The position numbers and the translations under genes are program-made. Shown piece by piece: positions 17,254-26,702 of a stretch of 64,000 bases of DNA (positions are counted from its first letter, which is position 1; the number at the start of each line of letters is the position of its first letter). The notes beneath the pieces were generated by a model. It did not search any database. It saw only the letters and a program-made list of their open reading frames with translations, and was not told the DNA's origin. The DNA is from Pseudooceanicola aestuarii (GTDB lineage: Bacteria; Pseudomonadota; Alphaproteobacteria; Rhodobacterales; Rhodobacteraceae): positions 1 to 64,000 of the forward strand of contig NZ_JAAFZC010000006.1 in the NCBI RefSeq assembly GCF_010614805.1, given 5' to 3'.

Positions 17254-17460
17254 CCCCCGCCGGACCCGGTTGACGTGATCCGCCCTCTCGGCCCGGAAAC
17301 CGGCCAGGAGGCGGCAGGTCAATCGTGGAGGGGCCGGCCCAGCCGCGCCATGCGTCGGATTGCCCTGCCGGTTGACAAGTGGGGGGCCTGTCCGCTCTAT
17401 GCGGGCAGCTGCGGCGCCCCGCCTTGAGCCAGAAACCGAACCGACCGGGATGCTCAGGCG

Positions 17461-18393
17461 ATGTTCAGAACTCAGGCTCTTGCCCTTCTTTTTTCCGTCC
17501 TGCTGCCGGGGCTGGCGCAGGCCTGCGACGGGCGGCTGATCGAAGATCCGGCCATCTACAACGCCCCCCTCTGCCTGCCCGCCGAACCGCAGCGGGTGGT
17601 GGTGCTGGACGCCAGTTTCGGCCTGGGAATTGCGCTGGATGCCGGGCTGGCCGTGGTCGGCGCACCGCTGGACCTGATGAGCGACGCGACCCTGAAATCC
17701 CGCGCCGAGGCGGCGGGCGTCACCTCCATCGGGCTGGTGACGGAACCCAGCCTGGAAACCATCGTGGCCCTGCAACCGGACCTGATCCTCGGCTTTACCG
17801 GATCCGAATCCATGGCCTCCGGCATCTATCCGATGGCCGCACAACTGGCGCCGACGATGCTTTATACCTCGCTCGACTGGGCCGAATTCTACCGGCTGCT
17901 GGGCGGGCTGACGGGACAGCAGGCCGAGGTCGAGGACGCCCTGGCCGCCTTCGAGGTCCGGCTGGCCGATCTGCGGGACCGGATGCCCGAAACGACGGTC
18001 TCGGTGCTGCGGATCACCTCCTGGGATTTTCAGGTCTACATGGACAGCCCCGTGACCTATGCCCCGTTCGAGATCATGCGCCGCGCCGGGGTTCACCGCA
18101 GCGCCTACGAGACGACGGATGATCCCTCCCTGGCCATGAAACGCCCGGATTGGGAAGAACTGGCCCGGCTGGACGGGGATATCCTGTTGTATATCGTGGG
18201 CGGCACCAATGCCTCTGCCACCGACGGGCGGCACGAGGAGGTGCTGGGCAACCCGCTTTGGCAGATGCTGCCCGCGGTTCAGGCCGGGCGGGTGCACCGC
18301 ATTGATCCTGCGGTCTGGATGGAGTTCAGCGGCCTGGCGTCGGCCCATCGCGTGCTGGACGATCTGGAACGCTATGTGATCGGCCAGCCTTGA
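17461..18393 (+). CDS. Ferric-siderophore ABC transporter substrate-binding protein
   Basis: The 310-residue periplasmic protein of the FecB/FepB type binds iron-chelates and hands them to the inner-membrane permease. It has a signal peptide (LLFSVLLPGLAQACDG), the two-lobed binding-protein pattern with PQRVVVLDASFGLGIALD and IVALQPDLILGF, and the C-terminal helical segment MEFSGLASAHRVLDDLERY. The ATG at 17461 starts an operon continuing with two permeases and an ATPase. A 207-base gap precedes it; I see no confident Fur or RirA operator there. Confidence 0.82.
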   Translation: MFRTQALALLFSVLLPGLAQACDGRLIEDPAIYNAPLCLPAEPQRVVVLDASFGLGIALDAGLAVVGAPLDLMSDATLKSRAEAAGVTSIGLVTEPSLETIVALQPDLILGFTGSESMASGIYPMAAQLAPTMLYTSLDWAEFYRLLGGLTGQQAEVEDALAAFEVRLADLRDRMPETTVSVLRITSWDFQVYMDSPVTYAPFEIMRRAGVHRSAYETTDDPSLAMKRPDWEELARLDGDILLYIVGGTNASATDGRHEEVLGNPLWQMLPAVQAGRVHRIDPAVWMEFSGLASAHRVLDDLERYVIGQP

Positions 18394-19415
18394 CCCCTGG
18401 CGCCCGGAACGAGGCGTATCGGCTCGGCGCCCCTCGCAATGGCGCGATCCTGATCCTGCTGATGCTGATGTTGATCGCGCTGGCACTTTGGTCGCTGACC
18501 ATCGGCGCCACGGAGATCACCCCGGTGGAGGTTCTGCGCGCCTTCACCGCGCCCGAGGGGCGTCGCGCAGATATCGTCCTGCATGACGTCCGCCTGCCCC
18601 GTATGGCCGCCGCCCTGATCATCGGCGCCTTGCTGGCCGTGGCGGGGGCGATCATGCAGGCTGTCACCGGCAACCCGATGGCCGACCCGGGACTTCTGGG
18701 GGTCAATGCGGGCGCGGCGTTCGCCGTGGTGCTGGCCATTGCCCTGGCCGGTATCACCGCAACCGGAACGCTGATCTGGATCGCCTTCGCCGGGGCCGGG
18801 CTGGCGGCCGGGGCGGTCTACGGTCTGGGGGCAGCCGGCCGCAGCGGCGCCACCCCGGTGAAACTGGTGCTGGCCGGTGTCGTCGTCGCCAGCTTCCTGA
18901 CCGCGCTGACAACCGCGGTGATGGTGGTAGATGCCCAGACCTTTGACGTGGTGCGCCTGTGGACCGCCGGATCGGTCAAGGGCCGGCAGATGCAGGATAT
19001 CCTGGCCGTCCTGCCCCATGCGCTGGTCGGGCTGGTCCTGGCGCTGGCGTTGCGGGGGCAATTCGACGCTCTGGCCCTGGGCGCGGATGTGGCCAGCGGG
19101 TTGGGCCAGTCGCAGGCGCTGTGGCGGCCGATTGCGGCGCTGTTGGTGGTGGTGCTCGCGGGAAGCGCCGTGGCTCTGGCCGGGCCGGTGGGATTTGTCG
19201 GGCTGGTGGTGCCGCATATCGTGCGTCTGTCGCTGGGCGGCGATTACCGGCGATTGCTGCCGGTGGCGGCGCTGGTCGGGGCGGGGCTGACGCTGTTGGC
19301 CGATACTCTGCCGCGCGCGCTCTGGGGACGTGACATGCCGGTGGGCATCACCCTGGCACTGATCGGCGCGCCGGTCTTTGTCTGGCTGGCCCGGCGCGCC
19401 GGGGGCGCGGCATGA
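18390..19415 (+). CDS. FecCD-family iron ABC permease 1
   Basis: The 341-residue permease has about 9-10 membrane helices and the family signatures VRLPRMAAALIIGALLAVAG, QAVTGNPMADPGLLGVNAGA and GFVGLVVPHIVRLSLG. The likely start is TTG at 18390, which overlaps the preceding stop (TTGA); the next in-frame ATG (18462) would remove part of the first helix. It forms a heterodimer with the next gene product. Confidence 0.88.
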   Translation: MTPGARNEAYRLGAPRNGAILILLMLMLIALALWSLTIGATEITPVEVLRAFTAPEGRRADIVLHDVRLPRMAAALIIGALLAVAGAIMQAVTGNPMADPGLLGVNAGAAFAVVLAIALAGITATGTLIWIAFAGAGLAAGAVYGLGAAGRSGATPVKLVLAGVVVASFLTALTTAVMVVDAQTFDVVRLWTAGSVKGRQMQDILAVLPHALVGLVLALALRGQFDALALGADVASGLGQSQALWRPIAALLVVVLAGSAVALAGPVGFVGLVVPHIVRLSLGGDYRRLLPVAALVGAGLTLLADTLPRALWGRDMPVGITLALIGAPVFVWLARRAGGAA

Positions 19416-20419
19416 GGCCTCCGGTGCCGCCCACCCGCACCGGCCTGCGGCTGAGCGTGCTGGCGCTGATACTGGCCTTGGCCGGGGTGGCGGCGCTGGC
19501 GATCGGCGATCAGCCGATCCGCCCCGTCAACGTGCTGGGTGCCCTGACAGGTCTGGAGGGTACGCCCGCCGTGGCCCGGATCATCGTGCTGGACCTGCGC
19601 CTGCCCCGGATCGTGCTGGCCCTGCTGGTCGGCGCGGCGCTGGCCATAGCGGGGACGGCGATGCAGGCGCTGATGCGCAATCCGCTGGCCGAACCGGGGA
19701 TCCTGGGCATAAATTCCGGCGCCGCGCTTGCCGCGATGGTGGTGATCGTCGGGCTGGGAGCGGTGCCGGAAACCGCCCTGCCCGTCCTGGCGTTCGCCGG
19801 CGCGCTGGCCATGACGCTGGCGATCTACGGGCTGGCCTGGCGGTCGGGAGTGACCTCGTTGCGGATCATCCTGATCGGGATCGGGTTGGGGTCGCTGGCG
19901 GGGGCGGGCGCGACCTTTCTGTCGGTCTTCGGCCCGGTGGCGGAAGTGCAGCGCGCCATGATCTGGCTGGCCGGATCGCTGAACGACAGCCGCTGGCCCA
20001 AGGTCTGGTGGCTGCTTTGCACCGGTCTGCCCGCAACCGTGATGATCGCGGCGCTGTCCCGCGACATGGATCTGATCGGATTGGGGGACGATGTCGCGCG
20101 CGGACGCGGCCAGCGCGTTCAGCTGGTGCAGGGGGCGATCATCCTGGCTGTCGCCCTTCTGGCTGGGGGCGCGGTCGCCGCTGCCGGGCCCATCGCCTTT
20201 GTCGGGCTGGCCGCGCCGCATGTGGCGCGCAGGCTGGTGGGGCCCGGTCACGCCGCGCTGATCCCCGGTGCCGCGCTGGCCGGGGCGCTGCTGCTGGTGC
20301 TGGCGGACCTGCTGGCCCGGCGCGCCATGGCCCCGGCGCAACTGCCCGTCGGGCTGACCACCGCGCTGCTGGGCGCCCCGTTCTTTGGCTATCTGCTGTG
20401 GAAAAGACGCAATGACTGA
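19412..20419 (+). CDS. FecCD-family iron ABC permease 2
   Basis: The 335-residue second permease shows the same signatures, LRLPRIVLALLVGAALAIAG, QALMRNPLAEPGILGINSGA and AFVGLAAPHVARRLVG. It overlaps the first permease by four bases (ATGA), and its end overlaps the ATPase gene by eight bases, consistent with one translated unit. Confidence 0.88.
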   Translation: MRPPVPPTRTGLRLSVLALILALAGVAALAIGDQPIRPVNVLGALTGLEGTPAVARIIVLDLRLPRIVLALLVGAALAIAGTAMQALMRNPLAEPGILGINSGAALAAMVVIVGLGAVPETALPVLAFAGALAMTLAIYGLAWRSGVTSLRIILIGIGLGSLAGAGATFLSVFGPVAEVQRAMIWLAGSLNDSRWPKVWWLLCTGLPATVMIAALSRDMDLIGLGDDVARGRGQRVQLVQGAIILAVALLAGGAVAAAGPIAFVGLAAPHVARRLVGPGHAALIPGAALAGALLLVLADLLARRAMAPAQLPVGLTTALLGAPFFGYLLWKRRND

Positions 20420-21236
20420 CACTTCCTCGCCCCGTCCCGCATCCGGGCTGCGCGCCGAGGCGCTGACCCTCGGATACGGCTCCGACCCGGTGGTGACCGG
20501 CCTCGACCTGCGGATTCCGCCCGGTGCCTTCACCGGGTTGCTGGGGCCGAACGGGTCGGGGAAATCCACCCTGTTGCGCGCGCTGGCCCGGCTGCATCCG
20601 CCCCGGCGCGGCGCCGTGCTGCTGGACGGCACGCCGCTGCGCGAGATGGGCGCGCGGGCGCTGGCCCGGCAGGTCGGGTTGTTGCCCCAGGGTGCCACCG
20701 CGCCCGAGGGCCTGAACGTGACGGACCTGGTGCGGCAGGGGCGCTATCCCCACCGCAGCCTGTTGGGCCGTTGGACCCCGGCGGACGAAGCCGCAGTGGC
20801 GCACGCCATGGACCGCGCCGCCATCACCGATCTGCGCGAACGTCCACTTGACGCCCTGTCGGGCGGGCAGCGGCAACGGGTCTGGATCGCCATGGTCCTC
20901 GCGCAGGACGCGCCGATCCTGCTGCTGGACGAGCCGACGACCTATCTGGACCTGGCCCACCAGATCGACCTGATGGAGCTGATCCGCGATTTTGTCGAAC
21001 AGCAGAACATGACCATCGTCGCCGTGCTGCACGATCTGAACCAGGCCGCGCGCTATTGCGATCACCTGGTGATGCTGAAGGGCGGCCAGATCGTGGCGCG
21101 CGGCGATGTCACCACGATTTTCCGGCCCGACATGATCGAACCGGCCTTTGGTGTGGCGGTCGATGTGCTGACGGATCCGCGCAGCGGACGCCCCTATGCC
21201 CTGCCCCGCGGGCGCAGTGGTGCATTTCGGTCATAG
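20412..21236 (+). CDS. Ferric-siderophore ABC transporter ATP-binding protein
   Basis: The 274-residue ATPase of the FecE/FepC type has Walker A LLGPNGSGKSTLLRAL, signature LSGGQRQRVWIAMVLAQD, Walker B ILLLDEPTTYLDLAHQ and the switch His in VLHDLNQAAR. It energises import through the two FecCD permeases. The start at 20412 overlaps the preceding gene; the TonB-dependent receptor follows after a 134-base gap that may hold its own promoter. Confidence 0.92.
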   Translation: MTDTSSPRPASGLRAEALTLGYGSDPVVTGLDLRIPPGAFTGLLGPNGSGKSTLLRALARLHPPRRGAVLLDGTPLREMGARALARQVGLLPQGATAPEGLNVTDLVRQGRYPHRSLLGRWTPADEAAVAHAMDRAAITDLRERPLDALSGGQRQRVWIAMVLAQDAPILLLDEPTTYLDLAHQIDLMELIRDFVEQQNMTIVAVLHDLNQAARYCDHLVMLKGGQIVARGDVTTIFRPDMIEPAFGVAVDVLTDPRSGRPYALPRGRSGAFRS

Positions 21237-21370
21237 GTGGCGTCAAATCCCCGCAGGCGGGTGTGTTTTTTCACGAAACCCGTTTCCTGACTAAAACACT
21301 TGTGTCTATATCCGCGCAAATCGCCAGCTCTCCGCCAGCCGATATACTTTTTCAGGCTGGAGGCGGCGCA

Positions 21371-23518
21371 ATGGGCCAATTCAAGACAATCACATGGCTT
21401 GCAGGGGGCATCTCTGTCCTGGCCGTCAATGCAGCGCTGGCGCAGGATGGCGACGTTTTCGCGCTTGACCCGGTGTTCGTCTATGGCGACCGCGCCGCCA
21501 GCGAAGCGGGGCAAAGCGCCAATAGCGTGGCCGTCGTCGATGCGCAGGCGCTGGACCAATCCACCATCACCACCTATCGCGACGCCTTTCGCACCATGGC
21601 CAATGTGCAGGCCGGGGATTTCGTCGAAAGCGGGTTCATCATCCGGGGCGTGAACTCTGAAGGGCAGACCCCCGGCGGGCTGGGCACGCCGCTGGCCTCC
21701 TACTACATCGACGGCGTGCAACAGACGGTCGAGGGCACGCGCCGGGGTCCGCGCAGCGTCTTTGACGCCGAACAGCTGGAGGTCTATCGCGGTCCGCAAT
21801 CCACCCTCTCGGGCCGGTCCGCATTGGCGGGGGCGATGTATCTGCGCACCCGCGACCCCGATTTCAGCCGGTCGGGCAAGGCCTATGTCGCCTATGGCGA
21901 GAACAACCGCAAATCCGTCGGACTGGCCTTTGGCGATCAGTTGGCGCCGAACCTGGCCTATCGGATCAGCGGCGAATATTTCTCCAAGGACAACGACCTG
22001 AACTACCCCTCCTACCGGCGCTTCGACCGCTACGGAGAGATCGCGACCGAAGAATACTGGACCCTGCGCGGCAAGCTGCTGTGGCAACCGGCGGGCGATG
22101 ACAGCACCAATGTCCTGCTCAGCTATTCGCATTCCTACGACAGCCCGATCCCGGATGACGTGGCCGGCCCGTCCTGGTCGACTGCCTCTACCGGCTATGA
22201 CGCCCGGCGCGGCGACATCTGGGGCACTATCCTGCCCGATTTCTACACCGTCGCCGTGTCCGAATTCCCCGCCTTTCAGGATGTGCGCAAGACCACGGTG
22301 GACAATGTCGGCCTGGAGGTGACGCACAAGATCAGCGACAGCCTGACCTTTACCGCGCAGACCGGCTATTCCCACTCTGTCACCGAACGCCATTCCATCA
22401 ACGAGGGCACCGCCGGCGAATTCCTGACCGTCGACGGGGAGTTCGATCAGACGCTGATCACCCAGGAATTCCGCCTGAACCACGAGGAACCGGGCCTGCG
22501 GTGGGTGGCTGGCCTGTATGCCGGGCAGGAGGATCAGGGCGCGTTCCGCGATGCGACGCTGCCCAACTTCTCCACCTTCATGCCGGAAAACCAGTACAGC
22601 CGGAACAGCGCGGACCTGTTCAACCTCGCCGCCTTTGGCGAGGTCGCCTATGAATTCGCCCCCAGCTGGACGGTGATCGCGGGCGGGCGCCTGGATTATT
22701 TCGACCAGACGCAAACCGCGTCCCTGACCACCAATGGCGTGCTGACCTCGCAGACCAGCTCCAGCTTTTCCGACACTGTGTTCATTCCCAAGATCGGGCT
22801 GGAATATGCGCTGGCCAATGATGACCGCGTCTCCCTGATCTATCAGGAAGGGTATCGCCCCGGCGGATCCGGCATCCTGGCCGCGACCGGCGCCGCCTAT
22901 ACCTATGACGCGGAGACGGCAAAGACGCTGGAACTGTCCTATCGGGGGCGCGCACTGGAGGATCGGCTGCGGTTCGCTGGCAACGTGTTCTTTCAGCAAT
23001 GGGACAACCAGCAGGTCGAAATCGGCAGCTATCCCGACAATTACGTGGCCAATGCCGGGCGCTCCGAATCCTATGGTGCGGAGCTGGAGCTGGAATACAC
23101 CGCCTCCCAACGGCTCAGCCTTTACAGCTCCATCGGGCTGCTGAACACGGAGTTCAAGGATTTCTCGGCCGGTGGCATCAATTATGCCGGCCTGTCCTTT
23201 CCCAACGCGCCGGAAACCACGCTGGCCCTTGGCGCCCGCTGGGGCGGCGACACCGGCTGGTTTGCCCTGGGCAACGTGAAGTTCACCGGTGCCTCCATGT
23301 CGCGGCTGGAAAACGGCGTGGCCCGGCCCGCCACGCTTGAGGCCTATACCACCGTCGACGCCTCCGTCGGCTATGCCTGGGACAACGGGGCCAAGCTGAC
23401 GGTATATGGCACCAATCTGTTCGATACCGAGTATTTCACCTATGAAAACGGGCCGGGCGTACTCGCGACGCTGGGGGATCGGCGCGAAATCGGGGTGCGT
23501 TTTGACTACACCTTCTGA
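21371..23518 (+). CDS. TonB-dependent siderophore receptor
   Basis: The 715-residue outer-membrane receptor has a signal peptide (ISVLAVNAALAQDG), a plug domain (about 35-150; ESGFIIRGVNSEGQ and the box LEVYRGPQSTLSG) and a C-terminal beta-barrel ending in the aromatic RFDYTF. The ATG at 21371 has GGAGG upstream; longer starts would delete the signal peptide context. The siderophore type is not readable. It belongs with the ABC importer upstream and the siderophore reductase downstream. Confidence 0.9.
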   Translation: MGQFKTITWLAGGISVLAVNAALAQDGDVFALDPVFVYGDRAASEAGQSANSVAVVDAQALDQSTITTYRDAFRTMANVQAGDFVESGFIIRGVNSEGQTPGGLGTPLASYYIDGVQQTVEGTRRGPRSVFDAEQLEVYRGPQSTLSGRSALAGAMYLRTRDPDFSRSGKAYVAYGENNRKSVGLAFGDQLAPNLAYRISGEYFSKDNDLNYPSYRRFDRYGEIATEEYWTLRGKLLWQPAGDDSTNVLLSYSHSYDSPIPDDVAGPSWSTASTGYDARRGDIWGTILPDFYTVAVSEFPAFQDVRKTTVDNVGLEVTHKISDSLTFTAQTGYSHSVTERHSINEGTAGEFLTVDGEFDQTLITQEFRLNHEEPGLRWVAGLYAGQEDQGAFRDATLPNFSTFMPENQYSRNSADLFNLAAFGEVAYEFAPSWTVIAGGRLDYFDQTQTASLTTNGVLTSQTSSSFSDTVFIPKIGLEYALANDDRVSLIYQEGYRPGGSGILAATGAAYTYDAETAKTLELSYRGRALEDRLRFAGNVFFQQWDNQQVEIGSYPDNYVANAGRSESYGAELELEYTASQRLSLYSSIGLLNTEFKDFSAGGINYAGLSFPNAPETTLALGARWGGDTGWFALGNVKFTGASMSRLENGVARPATLEAYTTVDASVGYAWDNGAKLTVYGTNLFDTEYFTYENGPGVLATLGDRREIGVRFDYTF

Positions 23519-23522
23519 GACG

Positions 23523-24536
23523 ATGCACACCGCCCGCGCCCTTTTGAACGTCCCGTCCAGTCGCGCGACGCCGGGGTTCCGCGACTTTGCCGCGCAACGC
23601 GGCCTGTCGGTGGAAAACACCGCCACCGGAACCACGATCCGCATCGGCGTGGGCACCGTGACACTGGCCGAAGCCGACGGCCGCACCGCGTTGCACATTG
23701 CCTCTCCCGAGGCGGTGAACCTGCAATTGGTGCGCGATGCCGTAGCCGCCCGCGTGGCGGACCTGGGCCTGACCCTCGACTGGCAGGACAAGACCGCGCC
23801 GGGCCGTCCCGCCAACCTCAGCCTGGCGCAGGTGACGGAGGTGCGGCGCCTGACGCCCAGCTACACCCGCGTGGTGATGGAGGGACCGCAGCTGGCGCGT
23901 TTTGCCACCGGGCCGATGCATTTCCGGCTTCTGTTCGGCCCGGACGGGGCCGATTGGCCGCATACGGATGCGGGCGGCGTGACCCAATGGCCCGGCGGGG
24001 CGGCGGCCTGGCACCGTCCCGTCTACACAACGCGCAGCATAGACGTCGCGCCGGACGGCGTGGCCCGCATCGCCTTCGACGTCTTTCTCCATGCCGGCGG
24101 GCGGGTCACCGAATGGACCCGGACGCTGACACCGGGGGCGGAGATCGCAGTGACCGGGCCGGGTGGCGGCCGGGGACCGGCGCCTGCGGGCTGGCACCTG
24201 CTGATCGGGGACGAGACGGCCGTGCCGGTGATCGCCCGCATCCTGACGGAACTGCCCGCCACCACGACGGGAACCGCGCTGCTGTTCGTGCCTGACGCCG
24301 GCGATGCGCAGACGCTGGATCACCCGCCGGGCGTAAAGGTGCACTGGATCCTGCGCGACGGCGCGCAGACGCCCCTGTCGGCCCTGCGCGCCCAGACCCT
24401 GCCCGACGCCGATCGCTTCGTCTTCTTTGCCGCCGAGCGGCAGGAGGCGCTGGCCGCCCGCGCGCATCTGCTGGATCTTGGCCTGGCCAAGACGGAGTTC
24501 CAATCCGCAAGCTACTGGTCCGCGCCCGAGGACTGA
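23523..24536 (+). CDS. Siderophore-interacting protein with N-terminal DUF2218 domain
   Basis: The 337-residue cytoplasmic flavoprotein would release iron from imported ferric siderophores. The N-terminal 95 residues look like DUF2218 (start MHTARALLNVPSSRATPGFR). The rest is the FAD-binding SIP domain, with RPVYTTRSIDV as the flavin-binding RxYT segment and GDETAVPVIARIL as the nucleotide-binding-type segment of the C-terminal lobe. It starts five bases after the receptor stop. The fusion of DUF2218 to SIP is known in some lineages but is not universal. Confidence 0.82.
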   Translation: MHTARALLNVPSSRATPGFRDFAAQRGLSVENTATGTTIRIGVGTVTLAEADGRTALHIASPEAVNLQLVRDAVAARVADLGLTLDWQDKTAPGRPANLSLAQVTEVRRLTPSYTRVVMEGPQLARFATGPMHFRLLFGPDGADWPHTDAGGVTQWPGGAAAWHRPVYTTRSIDVAPDGVARIAFDVFLHAGGRVTEWTRTLTPGAEIAVTGPGGGRGPAPAGWHLLIGDETAVPVIARILTELPATTTGTALLFVPDAGDAQTLDHPPGVKVHWILRDGAQTPLSALRAQTLPDADRFVFFAAERQEALAARAHLLDLGLAKTEFQSASYWSAPED

Positions 24537-24623
24537 CCGCCCCGCCCCCCCCCGGCGGGACAGGCGCGCGCGCCATGCAGGCCCGACCTGCCGCGCATTT
24601 CGGATCTCGGCATTCCTGTCACA

Positions 24624-24650
24624 GGCCCCTGGCGTTGCCGGGGGCCTTTT
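24624..24650 (+). terminator. Rho-independent terminator after the siderophore operon
   Basis: GGCCCCTGGC-GTTG-CCGGGGGCC forms a strong hairpin followed by TTTT, about 90 bases after the siderophore reductase stop. The rest of the 331-base gap to the GntR gene holds the promoter and operator listed next. Confidence 0.75.
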
Positions 24651-24784
24651 CACGTCTGGCCGCCGGGCCTGTCGAAGGGGCGGTGGCGGATAGGCGGGTC
24701 TCGACTGGTTCGAAAAGGGGCATTTGACGCATGGTTCAGCATCCGGATGATCAAACCGGCAGCGCCTCCCGCAACAAGGAGGCG

Positions 24785-24813
24785 TTGACCCCACTGAACC
24801 AGCGGCCTAAACT
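24785..24813 (+). promoter_or_regulatory. Sigma-70-like promoter of the GntR cluster
   Basis: TTGACC (24785-24790) and TAAACT (24808-24813) are separated by 17 bases, and the GntR start follows 55 bases downstream. Confidence 0.55.
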
Positions 24814-24814
24814 G

Positions 24815-24830
24815 AATTGGCCTTACCATT
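24815..24830. promoter_or_regulatory. GntR-family operator, copy 1
   Basis: AATTGGCCTTACCATT lies immediately after the -10 box of the GntR promoter. It resembles the TTGG-N-ACCA operators of FCD-type GntR repressors such as LldR and PdhR. A near-identical copy occurs at 30423 in the same position relative to the TAXI promoter. Confidence 0.6.
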
Positions 24831-24867
24831 TTCACATAGGCAGAAACCCAGCCGAAGGAGGTTCGCC

Positions 24868-25656
24868 ATGAAGGATCCGCGACCGATGAAGATTGAGCCT
24901 CTGAAGCGCGAAGGCCTGGCCAGCATGGTCATCGCCAAGATCCTCGAAGAGGTGAAGATGGGGAATCTGTCGAAGGGGGATCGGCTTCCCTCGGAACGTC
25001 ATCTGGCCGAGATGTTCAATATCAGCCGCCCCACCATCCGGGAGGCGCTGCGCGGGCTATCGCTGCTGGGGGTCGTCGAATCCAACCATGGCGGCGGGGT
25101 TTTCGTGACCTCGCTGGAGGCGAGCAACCTGCTTCAGCCTCTGTCCTTCTTCCTCGCGCTTGAAGGCGCGGCGGTGGAAAAGCTCTACGATGCGCGGCGC
25201 CTGATCGAGGGGGAGCTTGCGGCACTGGCCGCCCGGAACGCCACTCCCAAGGATGTCGAAGTCCTCAGAAAACTGATCGAGGACCAGGGCAGAAAGCTCG
25301 GCAATGCGGAGGCCTATCGCCTGGTCGACGCCGAATTTCACCAATGCCTCGCCCAGTTGGCGCAGAACCCGTTTCTGGCCCGCGCCGCCGAAAGCCTGTT
25401 CGAACTGGGCAATGATTTCCGCAAGATCGCCTCGGAAAGCAGCGAGGTACTCTCCGGCTCGGTGGCCGATCACAATGCCATCCTGGATGCGGTCGCCGCC
25501 GGCGATGCGGAGGGGGCACGGGTCGCGATGGTCGCCCATATGAACCGCGTGTTCCGGACGACCTCCATGTTCATCGAAACCCAGGATGACCAGCGCGGGA
25601 CGCATGCCGGTGGTGCCGCTGGTGCGGCGCGGGACACGACGGTGACGAACTTTTGA
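24868..25656 (+). CDS. GntR-family regulator, FCD (FadR) subfamily
   Basis: The 262-residue protein has an N-terminal winged helix (about 10-80, with GDRLPSERHLAEMFNISRPT and the REALRGLSLLG recognition region) and a C-terminal FCD ligand domain. The metal and acid-binding residues of the latter are plausibly in DAEFHQCLA, DHNAILDAV and MVAHMNRVF. The ATG at 24868 has an excellent AAGGAGG site. It heads the catabolic cluster. Two matching operators, one in front of itself and one in front of the TAXI-TRAP genes, make it the likely repressor of both. Confidence 0.87.
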   Translation: MKDPRPMKIEPLKREGLASMVIAKILEEVKMGNLSKGDRLPSERHLAEMFNISRPTIREALRGLSLLGVVESNHGGGVFVTSLEASNLLQPLSFFLALEGAAVEKLYDARRLIEGELAALAARNATPKDVEVLRKLIEDQGRKLGNAEAYRLVDAEFHQCLAQLAQNPFLARAAESLFELGNDFRKIASESSEVLSGSVADHNAILDAVAAGDAEGARVAMVAHMNRVFRTTSMFIETQDDQRGTHAGGAAGAARDTTVTNF

Positions 25657-25681
25657 AACTCAGACTAGAGGTACATGCACA

Positions 25682-26665
25682 GTGTCGGAACAACCAATAC
25701 GGAATGTCGTGGTCACGGACTACACATTCTCCGACCTTCTTCAGGAGACCGCAGCGGCGGAATCGGTCGGTGCGCGGCTGAGCGGTCACCAATGCCAGGA
25801 TACCGGGGAGGTCGCGCGCGCCGTCAAGGGCGCCGACATGGTTCTGGTCCAGTTCGCACCCCTCGACGCCACCGCCATCGCGGGACTGGCCGAGGGCGCA
25901 GCGGTTGTCCGCTACGGGATAGGCTATGACAACATCGACCTGAAGGCCTGTGCGGCGCGCGGCATTTCCGTGGGCTACGTCCCCGATTATTGTGCGGGTG
26001 AAGTCGCGGATCATGCCGCGTCGATGGTGCTGGCGATGCACCGCAAATTGCCCCAGCTTGACGCATCCGTCCGCCGGGACGAATGGAAAAGCGTGGAGAT
26101 CGCCAGGCCCATCCTGGCGTCCGAGGATGTCACGGTCGGGTTCTTCGGCTTTGGCAACATCGCCCGAAAACTGCGCGACCGGCTGGCGCCCTTCGGCTTC
26201 TCCTTCGCCGTCTCCGATCCCACGCTTGACGCGGCGCAGGCTCAGGCGGACGGCGTGACGCTGATGTCGGCCGATGCGCTCTTTGCGCATTGCGATGTCA
26301 TCAGCCTGCACGCCCCCGCGACGCCCGCGACCAACGGCGTGGTGAACGCCGAAAGGCTGCGGACGATGAAACCGCACGCCGTCATCGTCAACACCTCCCG
26401 CGGGAGCCTGATCGACGAGGCCGCGCTGGCAGAGGCGCTGCACGCAGGCACAATCGGAGGCGCCGCGCTCGACGTGTTCGAGAAGGAGCCGCTGCCCCCG
26501 GCCTCACCGTTGCGCAACGCGCCGAACCTGCTGCTGACCCCGCATTCCGCGTGGTATTCCGAAGCGGCGATCGGCCTTCTGCAAAAGCTTGCCGGTGACG
26601 ACATCGTCAATCACCTGTCGGGCCGCCCCCTGCGCAAGCCGGTCCCCACGCTCGCCGGCGCATGA
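25682..26665 (+). CDS. D-2-hydroxyacid dehydrogenase family protein
   Basis: The 327-residue NAD(P)-dependent oxidoreductase is of the phosphoglycerate dehydrogenase/CtBP type. The nucleotide-binding motif is GFFGFGNIARKL (about 153-164). The catalytic Arg-Glu-His set lies in VNTSRGSLIDEAAL, DVFEKEPLP and LLTPHSAWYS. The GTG start at 25682 is supported by AGAGG 10 bases upstream. It follows the GntR gene after 25 bases and precedes the FAH-family gene, so it probably reduces or oxidises a 2-oxo/2-hydroxy acid of the same pathway. Confidence 0.85.
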   Translation: MSEQPIRNVVVTDYTFSDLLQETAAAESVGARLSGHQCQDTGEVARAVKGADMVLVQFAPLDATAIAGLAEGAAVVRYGIGYDNIDLKACAARGISVGYVPDYCAGEVADHAASMVLAMHRKLPQLDASVRRDEWKSVEIARPILASEDVTVGFFGFGNIARKLRDRLAPFGFSFAVSDPTLDAAQAQADGVTLMSADALFAHCDVISLHAPATPATNGVVNAERLRTMKPHAVIVNTSRGSLIDEAALAEALHAGTIGGAALDVFEKEPLPPASPLRNAPNLLLTPHSAWYSEAAIGLLQKLAGDDIVNHLSGRPLRKPVPTLAGA

Positions 26666-26702
26666 CCCCCCACCAAGACACGACAACAAAGAGGTTCCCG
26701 CC

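Noticed and set aside
21194..23815. Very long minus-strand open frame (about 870 codons) opposite the TonB-dependent receptor
   Set aside because: It is antisense to a clear receptor gene with signal peptide, plug and barrel; its translation is low-complexity Arg/Gly/Ala-rich and matches no family, as expected in GC-rich DNA.
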